64,000 nt of DNA from Prevotella sp. E9-3. GTDB lineage: Bacteria; Bacteroidota; Bacteroidia; Bacteroidales; Bacteroidaceae. Of this stretch, positions 37,248-44,472 are shown piece after piece; positions within the stretch are counted from its first letter, which is position 1; the number at the start of each line of letters is the position of its first letter. The notes under the pieces were generated by a model that worked only from the letters and a program-made list of their open reading frames with translations, searched no databases and was not told the DNA's origin. The position numbers and the translations under genes were made by a program. The stretch is taken from the NCBI RefSeq assembly GCF_022024015.1, contig NZ_CP091786.1, positions 3,286,001-3,350,000 on the forward strand. Reading direction: 5' to 3'.

Positions 37248-37681
37248 CCACCATTACAGCTCCCTCATTATAACATTTCAACGCGCTCATAACTCTCACC
37301 GAAATCAGCAAGTGCAAGACTGGTCGGAAATTTGCGAGTTTTGGCGATGTTAGTTAACAGAAAATTTCCAGTATATTCGGAATTGCCGTATTTTTCGAGT
37401 AAAATAGCGAAGGAACCACCGTCAAATTGTGGCGAAAAAGGCACTTTTTTAGCTTTAACCACCATTCAATTGCTACTTAATTACCATTCAATTGCTACTT
37501 AGTTTCCATTCAGTTGCAACTTAGTTACCATTTAATTGCATTGCAATCTTTGTTTTATTGCATTAAAGCTTTCATTCAGGTGCGTTACAACATTCATAAA
37601 AATGGAACATATTCGATGAAATAGAACTAAAAAGTACCTCAAGCACCCCGTTTTTTATCAAAAAGGGGCTTGGAAGCCTGT
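37248..37681. other. Gene-poor accessory DNA
   Basis: A 65-codon reverse frame (37465-37268, MVVKAKKVPFSPQFDGGS...) is open but not recognised, and its start lies in a tandem repeat; I do not call it. The stretch otherwise holds only the 22-bp repeat array and AT-rich DNA. Confidence 0.4.
37461..37548. repeat. Four tandem 22-bp repeats
   Basis: Unit ACCATTCAATTGCTACTTAGTT at 37461, 37483 and 37505 with few changes, and a diverged fourth copy at 37527. There are no spacers, so this is a direct tandem array and not a CRISPR. Confidence 0.75.
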
Positions 37682-37808
37682 TCAAAGTCTGTTTTGAGAT
37701 ATCAAGAGGGGTATTTTTTGTTCTAGTTTGCGATTTCCTTTTGTCAAAATAATCGAATATTTGTCTAAAGAACGTGTACAATTTTAACACTTGACAGAAC
37801 ACTGAAAA
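37682..37808. repeat. 127-bp direct repeat, left copy
   Basis: Identical in length to 43878-44004 with two base differences over 127 bp. Together the copies bound a 6.07-kb accessory segment. The left copy is about 95 bp upstream of the MntA/HepT promoter. Confidence 0.9.
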
Positions 37809-37899
37809 ACAGCTTTGAAAGAGTCCAGTTTAACATTTCGCGCTCTTTGTTTTTTTGAACTTTTTTCGCAATAGTGAAAAGAAATTCGGAAAGTCTTTG

Positions 37900-37907
37900 T
37901 AACTTTG
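37900..37907 (+). promoter_or_regulatory. -7 box of the mntA-hepT pair
   Basis: TAACTTTG, 26 nt before the ATG at 37934. Confidence 0.55.
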
Positions 37908-37933
37908 CCGATGAATAATAAAACGATGCGATT

Positions 37934-38230
37934 ATGAGTACCAAGGTAATGCAGCAGACGATAGCCGACTACTTTAAGACGCAGCCAGTCTTGAAGGCAT
38001 GGATCTTCGGATCTTTCGCCCGTGGAGAGGAGTCGCCGCTGAGCGATGTAGACATACTCGTGCAGTTTGATGAAGGAGGCGTTAGCCTGCTTAAACATGC
38101 AGCAATGATTTGTGAATTGGAGCAGATTCTCGGCCGTCCCGTTGACATTGTTCCTGAGAAGATGCTCCGTCCGAGAGTACGAGAAAATGTAGACCAAGAC
38201 AAAAAGTTGATTTATGAGAGAACCCGTTAG
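37934..38230 (+). CDS. MntA-type minimal nucleotidyltransferase antitoxin
   Basis: 98 residues. The nucleotidyltransferase signature GS-x10-D-x-D is complete: G26 S27 and D38, D40 in IFGSFARGEESPLSDVDIL. In characterised MntA/HepT systems this enzyme transfers AMP to the HepT toxin and so disarms its RNase. It overlaps the start of the HepT gene by 17 bp, the usual arrangement of the pair. Confidence 0.9.
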   Translation: MSTKVMQQTIADYFKTQPVLKAWIFGSFARGEESPLSDVDILVQFDEGGVSLLKHAAMICELEQILGRPVDIVPEKMLRPRVRENVDQDKKLIYERTR

Positions 38231-38714
38231 AGACCGCGACCGTCTGGAACATATTGTTGAGGCAATAGACCGTATTCTCGGCAATACAGGCCTCAAGTCA
38301 AGGGATGAGCTTGAAGCCGACAACCTAAGATACTATGGCATAGTGAAGAGCATTGAGATTATTGGCGAGGCAGCCTATAAACTCACGCGCTCGTTCTGCC
38401 GCGAACATGCCGAAACGCCCTGGGAGTTCATCGCCAAGATGCGCCATGTCTTGGTGCATGACTATTATCAGATAGACCCCGACGCCGTATGGAAAGTCAT
38501 CCAAGAGGACTTGCCTCTACTCCGCGAGCAAGTAAGCCGTTACCTCTCCGATACCGATTGGGAAAAATGGGAACATAACGCAATGGTCATTTCCGAGTCC
38601 GCAGCCCACAAAAGCCTCGTGCAGACCGCTGAGCGAATGAAGCTGCGAGGCTACGACACCGAGGAGATTTATAAGATTACAGGATTGGGGCGCGATGAAA
38701 TAGAGGCGCTATAA
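38214..38714 (+). CDS. HepT-type HEPN RNase toxin with C-terminal extension
   Basis: 166 residues. The HEPN/DUF86 domain (about 1-115) has the R-x4-H-x-Y motif R77-H82-Y84 (RHVLVHDYY), the RNase active site, with Y84 the expected AMPylation target. Family members are usually 110-140 residues; the last 35-45 residues here (TAERMKLRGYDTEEIYKITGLGRDEIEAL at the end) resemble the small helical tail found on Rpn/PD-(D/E)XK transposase-like nucleases. It is paired with the overlapping MntA gene and is probably a defence or stabilisation module for the island. Confidence 0.87.
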   Translation: MREPVRDRDRLEHIVEAIDRILGNTGLKSRDELEADNLRYYGIVKSIEIIGEAAYKLTRSFCREHAETPWEFIAKMRHVLVHDYYQIDPDAVWKVIQEDLPLLREQVSRYLSDTDWEKWEHNAMVISESAAHKSLVQTAERMKLRGYDTEEIYKITGLGRDEIEAL

Positions 38715-38929
38715 AAGATAACAATTTCTTTTGCATTTCACTCGACTTTACTTTGGCTGCCGCCGAAGTTACTTTGTCTCGGAAATGAAAAGAAAACTAT
38801 TCACATCTTTTTATTCTGAGCTTGCTCGCCACTCACTAAACAGATTGCGGCATTTTTTGTAGCACTTGCCAGATAAGTGCGTATTAGGCTACGTCCTTCT
38901 ACCGTAATGATATGTTGCATACAGGAATC

Positions 38930-39946
38930 TTATTCACCTTCAAAAGGCAACTCACCCAAATACTTGTCAAAGTCACTCTGGAACAAACGATCCTGTACTA
39001 TGCGGTACTTTTCAAATTCTGTTTCGGCATGCTCTTTGGCCTCTTCCGCTGTTACTGAACCTGCCGTTTGCAGTACTTCATTACCTCCAGCCGCCAAGAT
39101 GGTATCAATCTGTTTGGCCCAGTCCTCCATTGTCATCGGGATGTGGCGCTTAGCCATACGTTCTGCCAATTCCAGTACACCATTCACCAACTGCCCCATG
39201 TCTGCCAGTTCCATCTCTTTTAGATAGTTCTTGGCTATCGATACATCCGTCTTGACAATCTTTCCGTCTGGTGCATTCTCCCAGGTCGTCAACCCCATGT
39301 GCTCCTGTTCAGCATCAGCACGCTCTACAATTAACTCTGCGGCAGTGCGTCCATGTACGGCATAGTGCATCTTGTTTTGCATCATTTTAAAGAAGAGTCT
39401 TGTCGTTGGCGCATCACGATTATAATCAATTGCCGTCGCATAGATGTCCGTCAGTTTCTGATAGAACCGTCGCTCAGACAGACGAATCTCACGTATCTCT
39501 GCTAACAGGTGTTCAAAATAGTCCTCATCTAAAAACGTACCATTCTCCATACGTTTCCTATCCAGCACATAACCACGAATAGCATATTCTCGCAGCACGC
39601 TCGTAGCCCATTGACGGAATTGAGTAGCCCGGATGCTATTGACACGATACCCCACGCTGATAATCGCATCAAGATTATAGAACTGCGTCATATAGTTCTT
39701 CCCATCAGAGGCAGTTGCCGAGATTTTCTCGGTAACTGAATCCTTCACCAGTTCTCCGCTTGCAAATATGTTCTTCAGGTGAAGTCCCACATTGTCCGTC
39801 GAACAGTCAAACAACATACCCATTGCCTTCTGGGTACACCACACAGTCTTGTCCTTATAGTAAACCTCTACCCCTTGTCCCTTTCCTTCTATCTGGAAGA
39901 TGAGGAACTCAGCTGTACTGTTTCTTATTTCTCTACGTTTAGCCAT
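38930..39946 (-). CDS. RhuM-family protein
   Basis: About 338 residues from the ATG at 39946 (MAKRREIRNSTAEFLIFQ), the start used by relatives; the frame is open 13 codons further. The N-terminal part (VWCTQKAMGMLFDCSTDNVGLHL, then YNLDAIISVGYRVNSIRATQFRQWAT) is the conserved RhuM core seen in Salmonella pathogenicity island 3 and in many defence or mobile islands. Its biochemical role is not established; the N-terminus looks DNA-binding. Next to it are a MntA/HepT pair and a broken YhcG gene. Confidence 0.85.
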   Translation of the reverse strand: MAKRREIRNSTAEFLIFQIEGKGQGVEVYYKDKTVWCTQKAMGMLFDCSTDNVGLHLKNIFASGELVKDSVTEKISATASDGKNYMTQFYNLDAIISVGYRVNSIRATQFRQWATSVLREYAIRGYVLDRKRMENGTFLDEDYFEHLLAEIREIRLSERRFYQKLTDIYATAIDYNRDAPTTRLFFKMMQNKMHYAVHGRTAAELIVERADAEQEHMGLTTWENAPDGKIVKTDVSIAKNYLKEMELADMGQLVNGVLELAERMAKRHIPMTMEDWAKQIDTILAAGGNEVLQTAGSVTAEEAKEHAETEFEKYRIVQDRLFQSDFDKYLGELPFEGE

Positions 39947-39991
39947 ATTTACATAACGTGTTATTCCTATTCTAATGTTTTTCAAACATAA

Positions 39992-40279
39992 TCAGCAGAA
40001 ATCCCCATGATTTAGAAAGGCATCTAATGTCTCTGAAGGTAATTCGTCCGTTGTCAATGGACGAATTTCAATATGTCCTTTGTCGCCTACAGGAATGATG
40101 CTGTTTTGTAAATCGTCCGCTGACAATGGACGATTCTCGAACATACTGCACCATGCCTCATAGAAGATACGCATACGTTTGATGCTGGTCTCAGAAAAAC
40201 CTCTTAGCCCAGGCAGCTCCTGTTGCAGCAATTCTGAGATGGTACCAATAGCATTGCTGCCCCATCTTGCATGTTTCAT
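39992..40279 (-). pseudogene. Truncated YhcG/DUF1016 PD-(D/E)XK nuclease (N-terminal-domain remnant)
   Basis: 95 residues. WGSNAIGTISELLQQELPGLRGFSETSIKRMRIFYEAW is the N-terminal-domain core of YhcG-like nucleases, but about 40 residues normally before it are missing, and the frame stops at DAFLNHGDFC just where the nuclease domain should begin. The catalytic domain is absent. It is 46 bp upstream of the RhuM gene on the same strand. Confidence 0.65.
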
Positions 40280-40369
40280 ATTCGTAATTTATCGAAATCT
40301 TCGAATCATATCATTATTGGTGCAAAGATAGAGAAAAACCACTAAATAACATAGTAATTCAACAAGAAT

Positions 40370-40963
40370 TCAATAAACGAAAAACATTTTTTTCTGAGTA
40401 TTTAAGTTCATAAATCGCTGTATGGCATCATTCATACAATATGTTGACTGATATTCACTATACATAGCCATAAAACGATTTGTTGCTTCATGGGCAACAA
40501 CAAGATCATATGAACCTATACAATTCTTACAAAGATTTTCTGGTTTAGGATTTCCAAATAAGAAATTGGATAAATATAGACCATGACACACATTAAGTGA
40601 TAGAAACAAATTGTTATTGGAAGTTTTATTTAGTTCTGATATTTTTGATATTAACTTTGGCCACGAAATATAGTTGTTAGCACAAATACCATAGCCATAG
40701 AAACATCCATGAGTGTCTATATGGAGAATAGGAATTTCATTATTTGTCTTCACTTTTGAAATAATAATATCCATAGTATTGTCCCAATCAGAAGCATTAT
40801 TTAAAACGATTCTGCACATTTGTAACAAATTTTTATTCACAGAATTAAAAAGTATATTGGAATGAGTATACTCATGTGGTTGAAGAAAGCATATTTGATA
40901 TATTATGTTATATTTGGGATAAATCATAATCTCTAAATCACAATTACAAATCAAATACCTCAA
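40370..40963 (-). CDS. Small caspase-like (CHAT/C14-type) cysteine protease candidate
   Basis: 197 residues, AT-rich. The pattern IPILHIDTHGCFYGYG (H85 in DTHG), then 41 residues later LFLSLNVCHG (C126), matches the His/Cys dyad layout of the caspase/CHAT clan: a hydrophobic strand ending in H-G, and the next strand ending in C-x-G. Helical segments in between and after (SYDLVVAHEATNRFMAMY) also fit. There is no attached sensor domain. It is the last gene of a tight four-gene leftward operon with two membrane proteins, so it may mature or activate one of them. Clan membership is my inference from motifs; no close family is recognised. Confidence 0.55.
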   Translation of the reverse strand: MRYLICNCDLEIMIYPKYNIIYQICFLQPHEYTHSNILFNSVNKNLLQMCRIVLNNASDWDNTMDIIISKVKTNNEIPILHIDTHGCFYGYGICANNYISWPKLISKISELNKTSNNNLFLSLNVCHGLYLSNFLFGNPKPENLCKNCIGSYDLVVAHEATNRFMAMYSEYQSTYCMNDAIQRFMNLNTQKKMFFVY

Positions 40964-40983
40964 AAAATGAAGACATTAAGAAT

Positions 40984-41388
40984 TTATTCTTTTTTCGTTG
41001 CTTCCTTAACAATATGAGATAGGAACTCTAACGTTTCTTTTAAATTCCTGATTTCTTGTTCAGAATAATTAACCTTAGAATATAAGGTATCAATAATTGC
41101 TTGCTGTTTTATTATTATTTCTTGCAATTGGCGATATTTTTCTTTATTACTATTCTGCCATTGGCGGATTTTTTTATATCCCCAGGGGATAAGAATTGAG
41201 GAAAAACCTAAAGGACAAAGCATTAATGCGACTGTAGAAGCTAAAGAAGATAATGCTGTAGCAGAAGTAATTGTTGCAATAGAAATACCCATTTTCCCCA
41301 AACTAGAAGAAATATCTTGCTGAGGGTTATCAATGGTCAGATCGACCGCTTTTAAGACATTTGTAAGTTCAAGATTTGTTTTTTTCAC
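40984..41388 (-). CDS. Small membrane protein with C-terminal coiled coil (paralogue of 42830-43357)
   Basis: 134 residues. Residues about 30-70 are hydrophobic and Ala/Ser/Gly-rich (SIATITSATALSSLAST, then CPLGFSSILIPWG), followed by a basic turn (YKKIRQWQ) and a coiled coil (about 78-132). The coiled coil aligns without gaps to that of the 175-residue protein encoded first in the operon (pattern E-K-x-R-x-L-x-E, S-E-x-x-I-x-x-L, V-K-E). The pair could form a mixed membrane complex. No known family recognised. It is 2 bp after the 478-residue gene and 20 bp before the caspase-like gene. Confidence 0.7.
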   Translation of the reverse strand: MKKTNLELTNVLKAVDLTIDNPQQDISSSLGKMGISIATITSATALSSLASTVALMLCPLGFSSILIPWGYKKIRQWQNSNKEKYRQLQEIIIKQQAIIDTLYSKVNYSEQEIRNLKETLEFLSHIVKEATKKE

Positions 41389-41390
41389 TT

Positions 41391-42827
41391 TTATTCAAAA
41401 TAATAATCGATTTTTCTAATTTCTTCTTCTAATGTTTTATCCAATTCTTGTTGTATGAATTGTTCTTTTACTCGTGTAATGAATCTAACATCTGCGAACA
41501 ATCTGTACAAAGTGACTAACAAGCCACCTAAATCTAACTTTTTCCATGCTGCTTCATTTCCCATATATGCACTTACACCAACATAACTCAAATTTAGGGT
41601 TGATGAGATTGCATCGGAATACAACAATATCTTCCTTGTTCGTACTTCATAATGATCCCTGCTTCCATCAATAGCAGGACGATAGAATAAGCCATGCATT
41701 AAACCAATTATCATATTTATTAGTATTGCAACTACAGCCTGACTTCCTACAATTTCGACGTCTCGCAACAAACACAAAGAATCATAATGTTCAGAATACA
41801 GTTTGCTTGCTAAATCAGGATTGAAAGTTTCAAGTAAAGGTACGGGTAATCCCCACTTTGTAAAAACATCTGATTTTAAATGTGCTGCTTGAGCAAAGAG
41901 AGCTGCTGGTAAACGGAATTTGTCTTCCAACAGACTATCATAAACTTCGTAAAACATCCTTCCCGCTGTTATCCTTTCACTCATTACAGCATTAGGGTAT
42001 GTTACTCTATAAGTACCAAACTGAAACTTTTTTGATAGTGTAATAGTGCATGTCATGATATTGGCAGTACCAAAAATCCATCCTATAATTGGATCATGGC
42101 CCAACGTATTTTGTCTATGCATACCCTTGCCACCTTCATCAAATCCTACAGGACCACCATTTTGTGCATCATAAGGACATCGTCCTGTTGTTTTTGTACC
42201 ATCTGCCTTTGGATATTGACCAAAGACAATATCTTTCCATGTCGGATATTTTTCGCTTTTAATATTATCACGATCAGAATGTTTCTTATTGTATTCGTCT
42301 TCAGCCTTCTTTTTGATTTTATCGCCTTTTTTATTATCCATTCTCTTGGACTCATCAATGGTTTGCCCCAAATCCCCAACTAATTGTTGGATTATAATCC
42401 AACGAGCAGTTTGAAGAGCTGTCGCAATTATAAGAAATGCCAAATCTGTTTTGCACAACTTTGTCTTTTGTGCAAAAAGATTGTTTATACGTTCTATATC
42501 AGCTTTGCAATATTGAATTTCTGAAGCAGAAAGAAAATCCTCAATTTCTAGCTGATATGGTATTTCTTTATTAGCATTTTCTACCAAACTTTCCCATGAT
42601 GGTATATCTGTTCTTTTAATCTTGATAGAATTTCTTGTATCATTAGGAACGAATGGTGGCATTTTCACACCAAAGGTGTCTGCAATTTTTTGGGCCTCAT
42701 CAATGAGTTTCTCAGTTTCTACTATATTCTTTTCAACTGAGGCAGATGTTGAATTTATTTTTTTACGTTGGTTTTCAAGAACTTTTAATATTTCTTTTTC
42801 ACCCTTTGTATATTTGTACTCTCCCAT
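41391..42827 (-). CDS. Unknown 478-residue protein of the caspase-like operon
   Basis: Not recognised. Residues 10-55 are a coiled coil; 128-150 are a hydrophobic helix (LAFLIIATALQTARWIIIQQLV); 165-200 are very charged; the core 214-265 is the most conserved-looking part (GRCPYDAQNGGPVGF, then HRQNTLGHDPIIGWIFGTANIMT); 360-382 is a second hydrophobic segment (VVAILINMIIGLMHGLF). The C-terminal 25 residues are charged and helical. It lies between the two paralogous membrane-protein genes with 2-bp gaps on both sides, so the three are surely expressed together. It might be a membrane-associated effector or scaffold; this is inference only. Confidence 0.75.
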   Translation of the reverse strand: MGEYKYTKGEKEILKVLENQRKKINSTSASVEKNIVETEKLIDEAQKIADTFGVKMPPFVPNDTRNSIKIKRTDIPSWESLVENANKEIPYQLEIEDFLSASEIQYCKADIERINNLFAQKTKLCKTDLAFLIIATALQTARWIIIQQLVGDLGQTIDESKRMDNKKGDKIKKKAEDEYNKKHSDRDNIKSEKYPTWKDIVFGQYPKADGTKTTGRCPYDAQNGGPVGFDEGGKGMHRQNTLGHDPIIGWIFGTANIMTCTITLSKKFQFGTYRVTYPNAVMSERITAGRMFYEVYDSLLEDKFRLPAALFAQAAHLKSDVFTKWGLPVPLLETFNPDLASKLYSEHYDSLCLLRDVEIVGSQAVVAILINMIIGLMHGLFYRPAIDGSRDHYEVRTRKILLYSDAISSTLNLSYVGVSAYMGNEAAWKKLDLGGLLVTLYRLFADVRFITRVKEQFIQQELDKTLEEEIRKIDYYFE

Positions 42828-42829
42828 TT

Positions 42830-43357
42830 TTAATTGTTTTTAAGATCTTCTTGCATCTCTTTAACCGCACGTTGCAGCAAAATAATAAGGCCTTCGAGAT
42901 ATTTTATACGTTCTTCTGAAAGAGAACTTCTATTAGCCAACTCTGCTTCTAAAGCGGCAATTTTTGCAACAGCCTCTTTTAAGAGTCTTTCTTTCTCTTG
43001 AGTTAGTTTCTTGTTTCTTATGCATCGAGCCCAATAAGCAGCCCCACCACCAACAATAGCTACAGGTGCCGCTAAAACAAAAACACCAGCCACCATACCA
43101 CCACCAACTAATGAGCCTGCTGCAGCGAGACCAGATGTTATACCTGCAGCTGATAATCCTACAGTACCTGCTCCATAAAGTGCGGCAAAAGAAATAGCTC
43201 CACCGCCAACAGCTCCTAAAGCACCTGCTATTGCATCAGGAATAGAACTATTTACTATAGTTCTGCTCTTATCCTTTATCGCTTCATTAGACTCATTGAT
43301 AACTCTCTCTACAGTCTTTAAAGAATCAATTGTTGAAAAGTTTTTCTTTTTTCCCAT
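42830..43357 (-). CDS. Glycine-rich membrane protein with C-terminal coiled coil; ISG12-like pattern
   Basis: 175 residues. Residues 41-110 are almost entirely Gly/Ala/hydrophobic, with GTVGLSAAGITSGLAAAG and LVGGGMVAGVFVLAA, a pattern like that of the eukaryotic interferon-induced 6-16/ISG12 membrane proteins. A basic segment (RCIRNKK) and a coiled coil (about 116-175) follow. The coiled coil is paralogous to the 134-residue protein of the same operon. Such Gly-zipper bundles often insert into membranes or form pores. First gene of the four-gene unit; no convincing -7 box found directly before it. Confidence 0.7.
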   Translation of the reverse strand: MGKKKNFSTIDSLKTVERVINESNEAIKDKSRTIVNSSIPDAIAGALGAVGGGAISFAALYGAGTVGLSAAGITSGLAAAGSLVGGGMVAGVFVLAAPVAIVGGGAAYWARCIRNKKLTQEKERLLKEAVAKIAALEAELANRSSLSEERIKYLEGLIILLQRAVKEMQEDLKNN

Positions 43358-43409
43358 TATTGAAATATTTTAGTTGTTAGTTTCACATTTTAGCGACAAG
43401 AAGAGAAGG

Positions 43410-43688
43410 TCACGTCCTCTCTACATACTTGCCTAGTAAGGTTCTGGAAAACCCGGTGTCACAAATATAGTAAGGCAGTCCGTGCCCTTCATCTGGGTAC
43501 AAGACTGGCTTGACTAAACTCGATTTGACTTCTATTGGGTTAAATTTTCCAGATTTAACTAGGTCAAAGCTTGTCAGCCTGTCGTGCAATATGTCAAATA
43601 GAGCGTTGCCGCTCTTCTTCTCTAAGATTGCAGGGGCTAAGATAGGGAATATTTCTGAAACGGCAAAGTATTTACTCACGTTTTTCAT
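43410..43688 (-). CDS. Small unknown protein upstream of the four-gene operon
   Basis: 92 residues, MKNVSKYFAVSEIFPILAP at the start and CDTGFSRTLLGKYVERT at the end. No family is recognised. Base composition is closer to the core genome than to the AT-rich operon downstream. It lies between a truncated gene end (43712-43900) and the operon (53 bp gap), so it may itself be a fragment. Confidence 0.4.
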   Translation of the reverse strand: MKNVSKYFAVSEIFPILAPAILEKKSGNALFDILHDRLTSFDLVKSGKFNPIEVKSSLVKPVLYPDEGHGLPYYICDTGFSRTLLGKYVERT

Positions 43689-43711
43689 ATCACGGACTGC
43701 ATTTGTTTTAA

Positions 43712-43900
43712 TTACAAACTTCCATTACCATCTTTCAGGCGGTAGATGATGTAATTGTTCATTCTGCCTACTGTATTCAGCGTACGACGATCTGCCGCAG
43801 AGAGATAAATGTGGTAATCGTTGTAAAGATGCTGGTTCAGCAGGTCGAAATCAATATCTGTAAAGGTAGGATTGCTGTCAAAGTCTGTATTGAGATATCA
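43712..43900 (-). pseudogene. C-terminal fragment of an unidentified gene, cut inside the right 127-bp repeat
   Basis: The reverse strand reads DIDFDLLNQHLYNDYHIYL and then RRTLNTVGRMNNYIIYRLKDG to a stop at 43712. It is open upstream only about 20 bp into the 127-bp repeat, where an in-frame stop appears and there is no start codon. So a gene was joined to the repeat, leaving only its last 55-60 codons. Confidence 0.5.
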
Positions 43901-44004
43901 AGAGGGGTACTTTTTGTTCTAGTTTGCGATTTCCTTTTGTCAAAATAATCGAATATTTGTCTAAAGAACGTGTACAATTTTAACACTTGACAGAACACTG
44001 AAAA
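43878..44004. repeat. 127-bp direct repeat, right copy
   Basis: Matches 37682-37808 along its whole length with two substitutions. Its first 20 bp run into the truncated gene at 43712-43900, which suggests that the right boundary was made by insertion or recombination. Confidence 0.9.
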
Positions 44005-44224
44005 TGACTCAAAAGAATAGCCTGCTGAAGGTTCTTTATTTTAAAAGGACAAACGCAGGAATTAATAGGTATGAAAAGAAATGCTTGCTTTTCTTTTGCA
44101 TTTCACTCGACTTTTCAATACCAAATTTATTTGAGTATTTTCGAACGTGAGAACTCGAACTTGTTCGCTTGGCTCGTCCAAGAACTTCGAGACATCGTCT
44201 CAAAGGTAATCATTCTTTTCTCAT
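44005..44224. other. Island edge, non-coding
   Basis: Nothing coding seen. A 23-bp segment around TTTGCATTTCACTCGACTT (44100-44113) repeats one at 38730-38748, and a CTTGTTCGCTTGGCTCGTCCAAGAA-like motif resembles those at 46647 and 62514. Confidence 0.4.
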
Positions 44225-44410
44225 AATGACGATGATTACATATCACTGACGGATATGGCTCGTAGTCAGTTGCAAGAACACATTATCTTCCGTTGGCTCA
44301 GTCTGAAAAGCACGATTGAGTACCTTGGAGAATGGGAAATGCTCTACAATCCCAATTTTAATTATACCGAATTCGGTACATTTAGAAAAAATGGCGGGCG
44401 AAGACGCTAA
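44210..44410 (+). pseudogene. KilA-N domain remnant
   Basis: The forward frame ending at 44410 reads DDDYISLTDMARSQLQEHIIF and RWLSLKSTIEYLGEWEMLYNPNFN, the core of a KilA-N DNA-binding domain found in phage and mobile-element proteins. The 5' end is missing (an in-frame stop lies at 44207) and the frame ends early at GGRRR, before the usual C-terminal half. Confidence 0.65.
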
Positions 44411-44427
44411 ATTTCAAAAACTTTTTG

Positions 44428-44435
44428 TACCTTTG
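44428..44435 (+). promoter_or_regulatory. -7 box of the clostripain gene
   Basis: TACCTTTG, 37 nt before the ATG at 44473. Confidence 0.55.
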
Positions 44436-44472
44436 CTAGCGTTATTTAAACTCTAACTAATGATTAAAAATA

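Noticed and set aside
37268..37465. 65-codon reverse frame MVVKAKKVPF...
   Set aside because: No homology recognised, start located in the 22-bp repeat array, no promoter; probably chance.
37461..37548. CRISPR array
   Set aside because: The repeats are directly adjacent without spacers, and no cas gene is present in the window.
37572..37802. 76-codon reverse frame across the left 127-bp repeat
   Set aside because: It does not continue in the right copy of the repeat in a comparable way and has no recognisable features.
40370..43357. Bacterial gasdermin operon
   Set aside because: A caspase-like protein is present, but none of the partner proteins has gasdermin length or a gasdermin-like lipid-modified N-terminus; treated as a different system.
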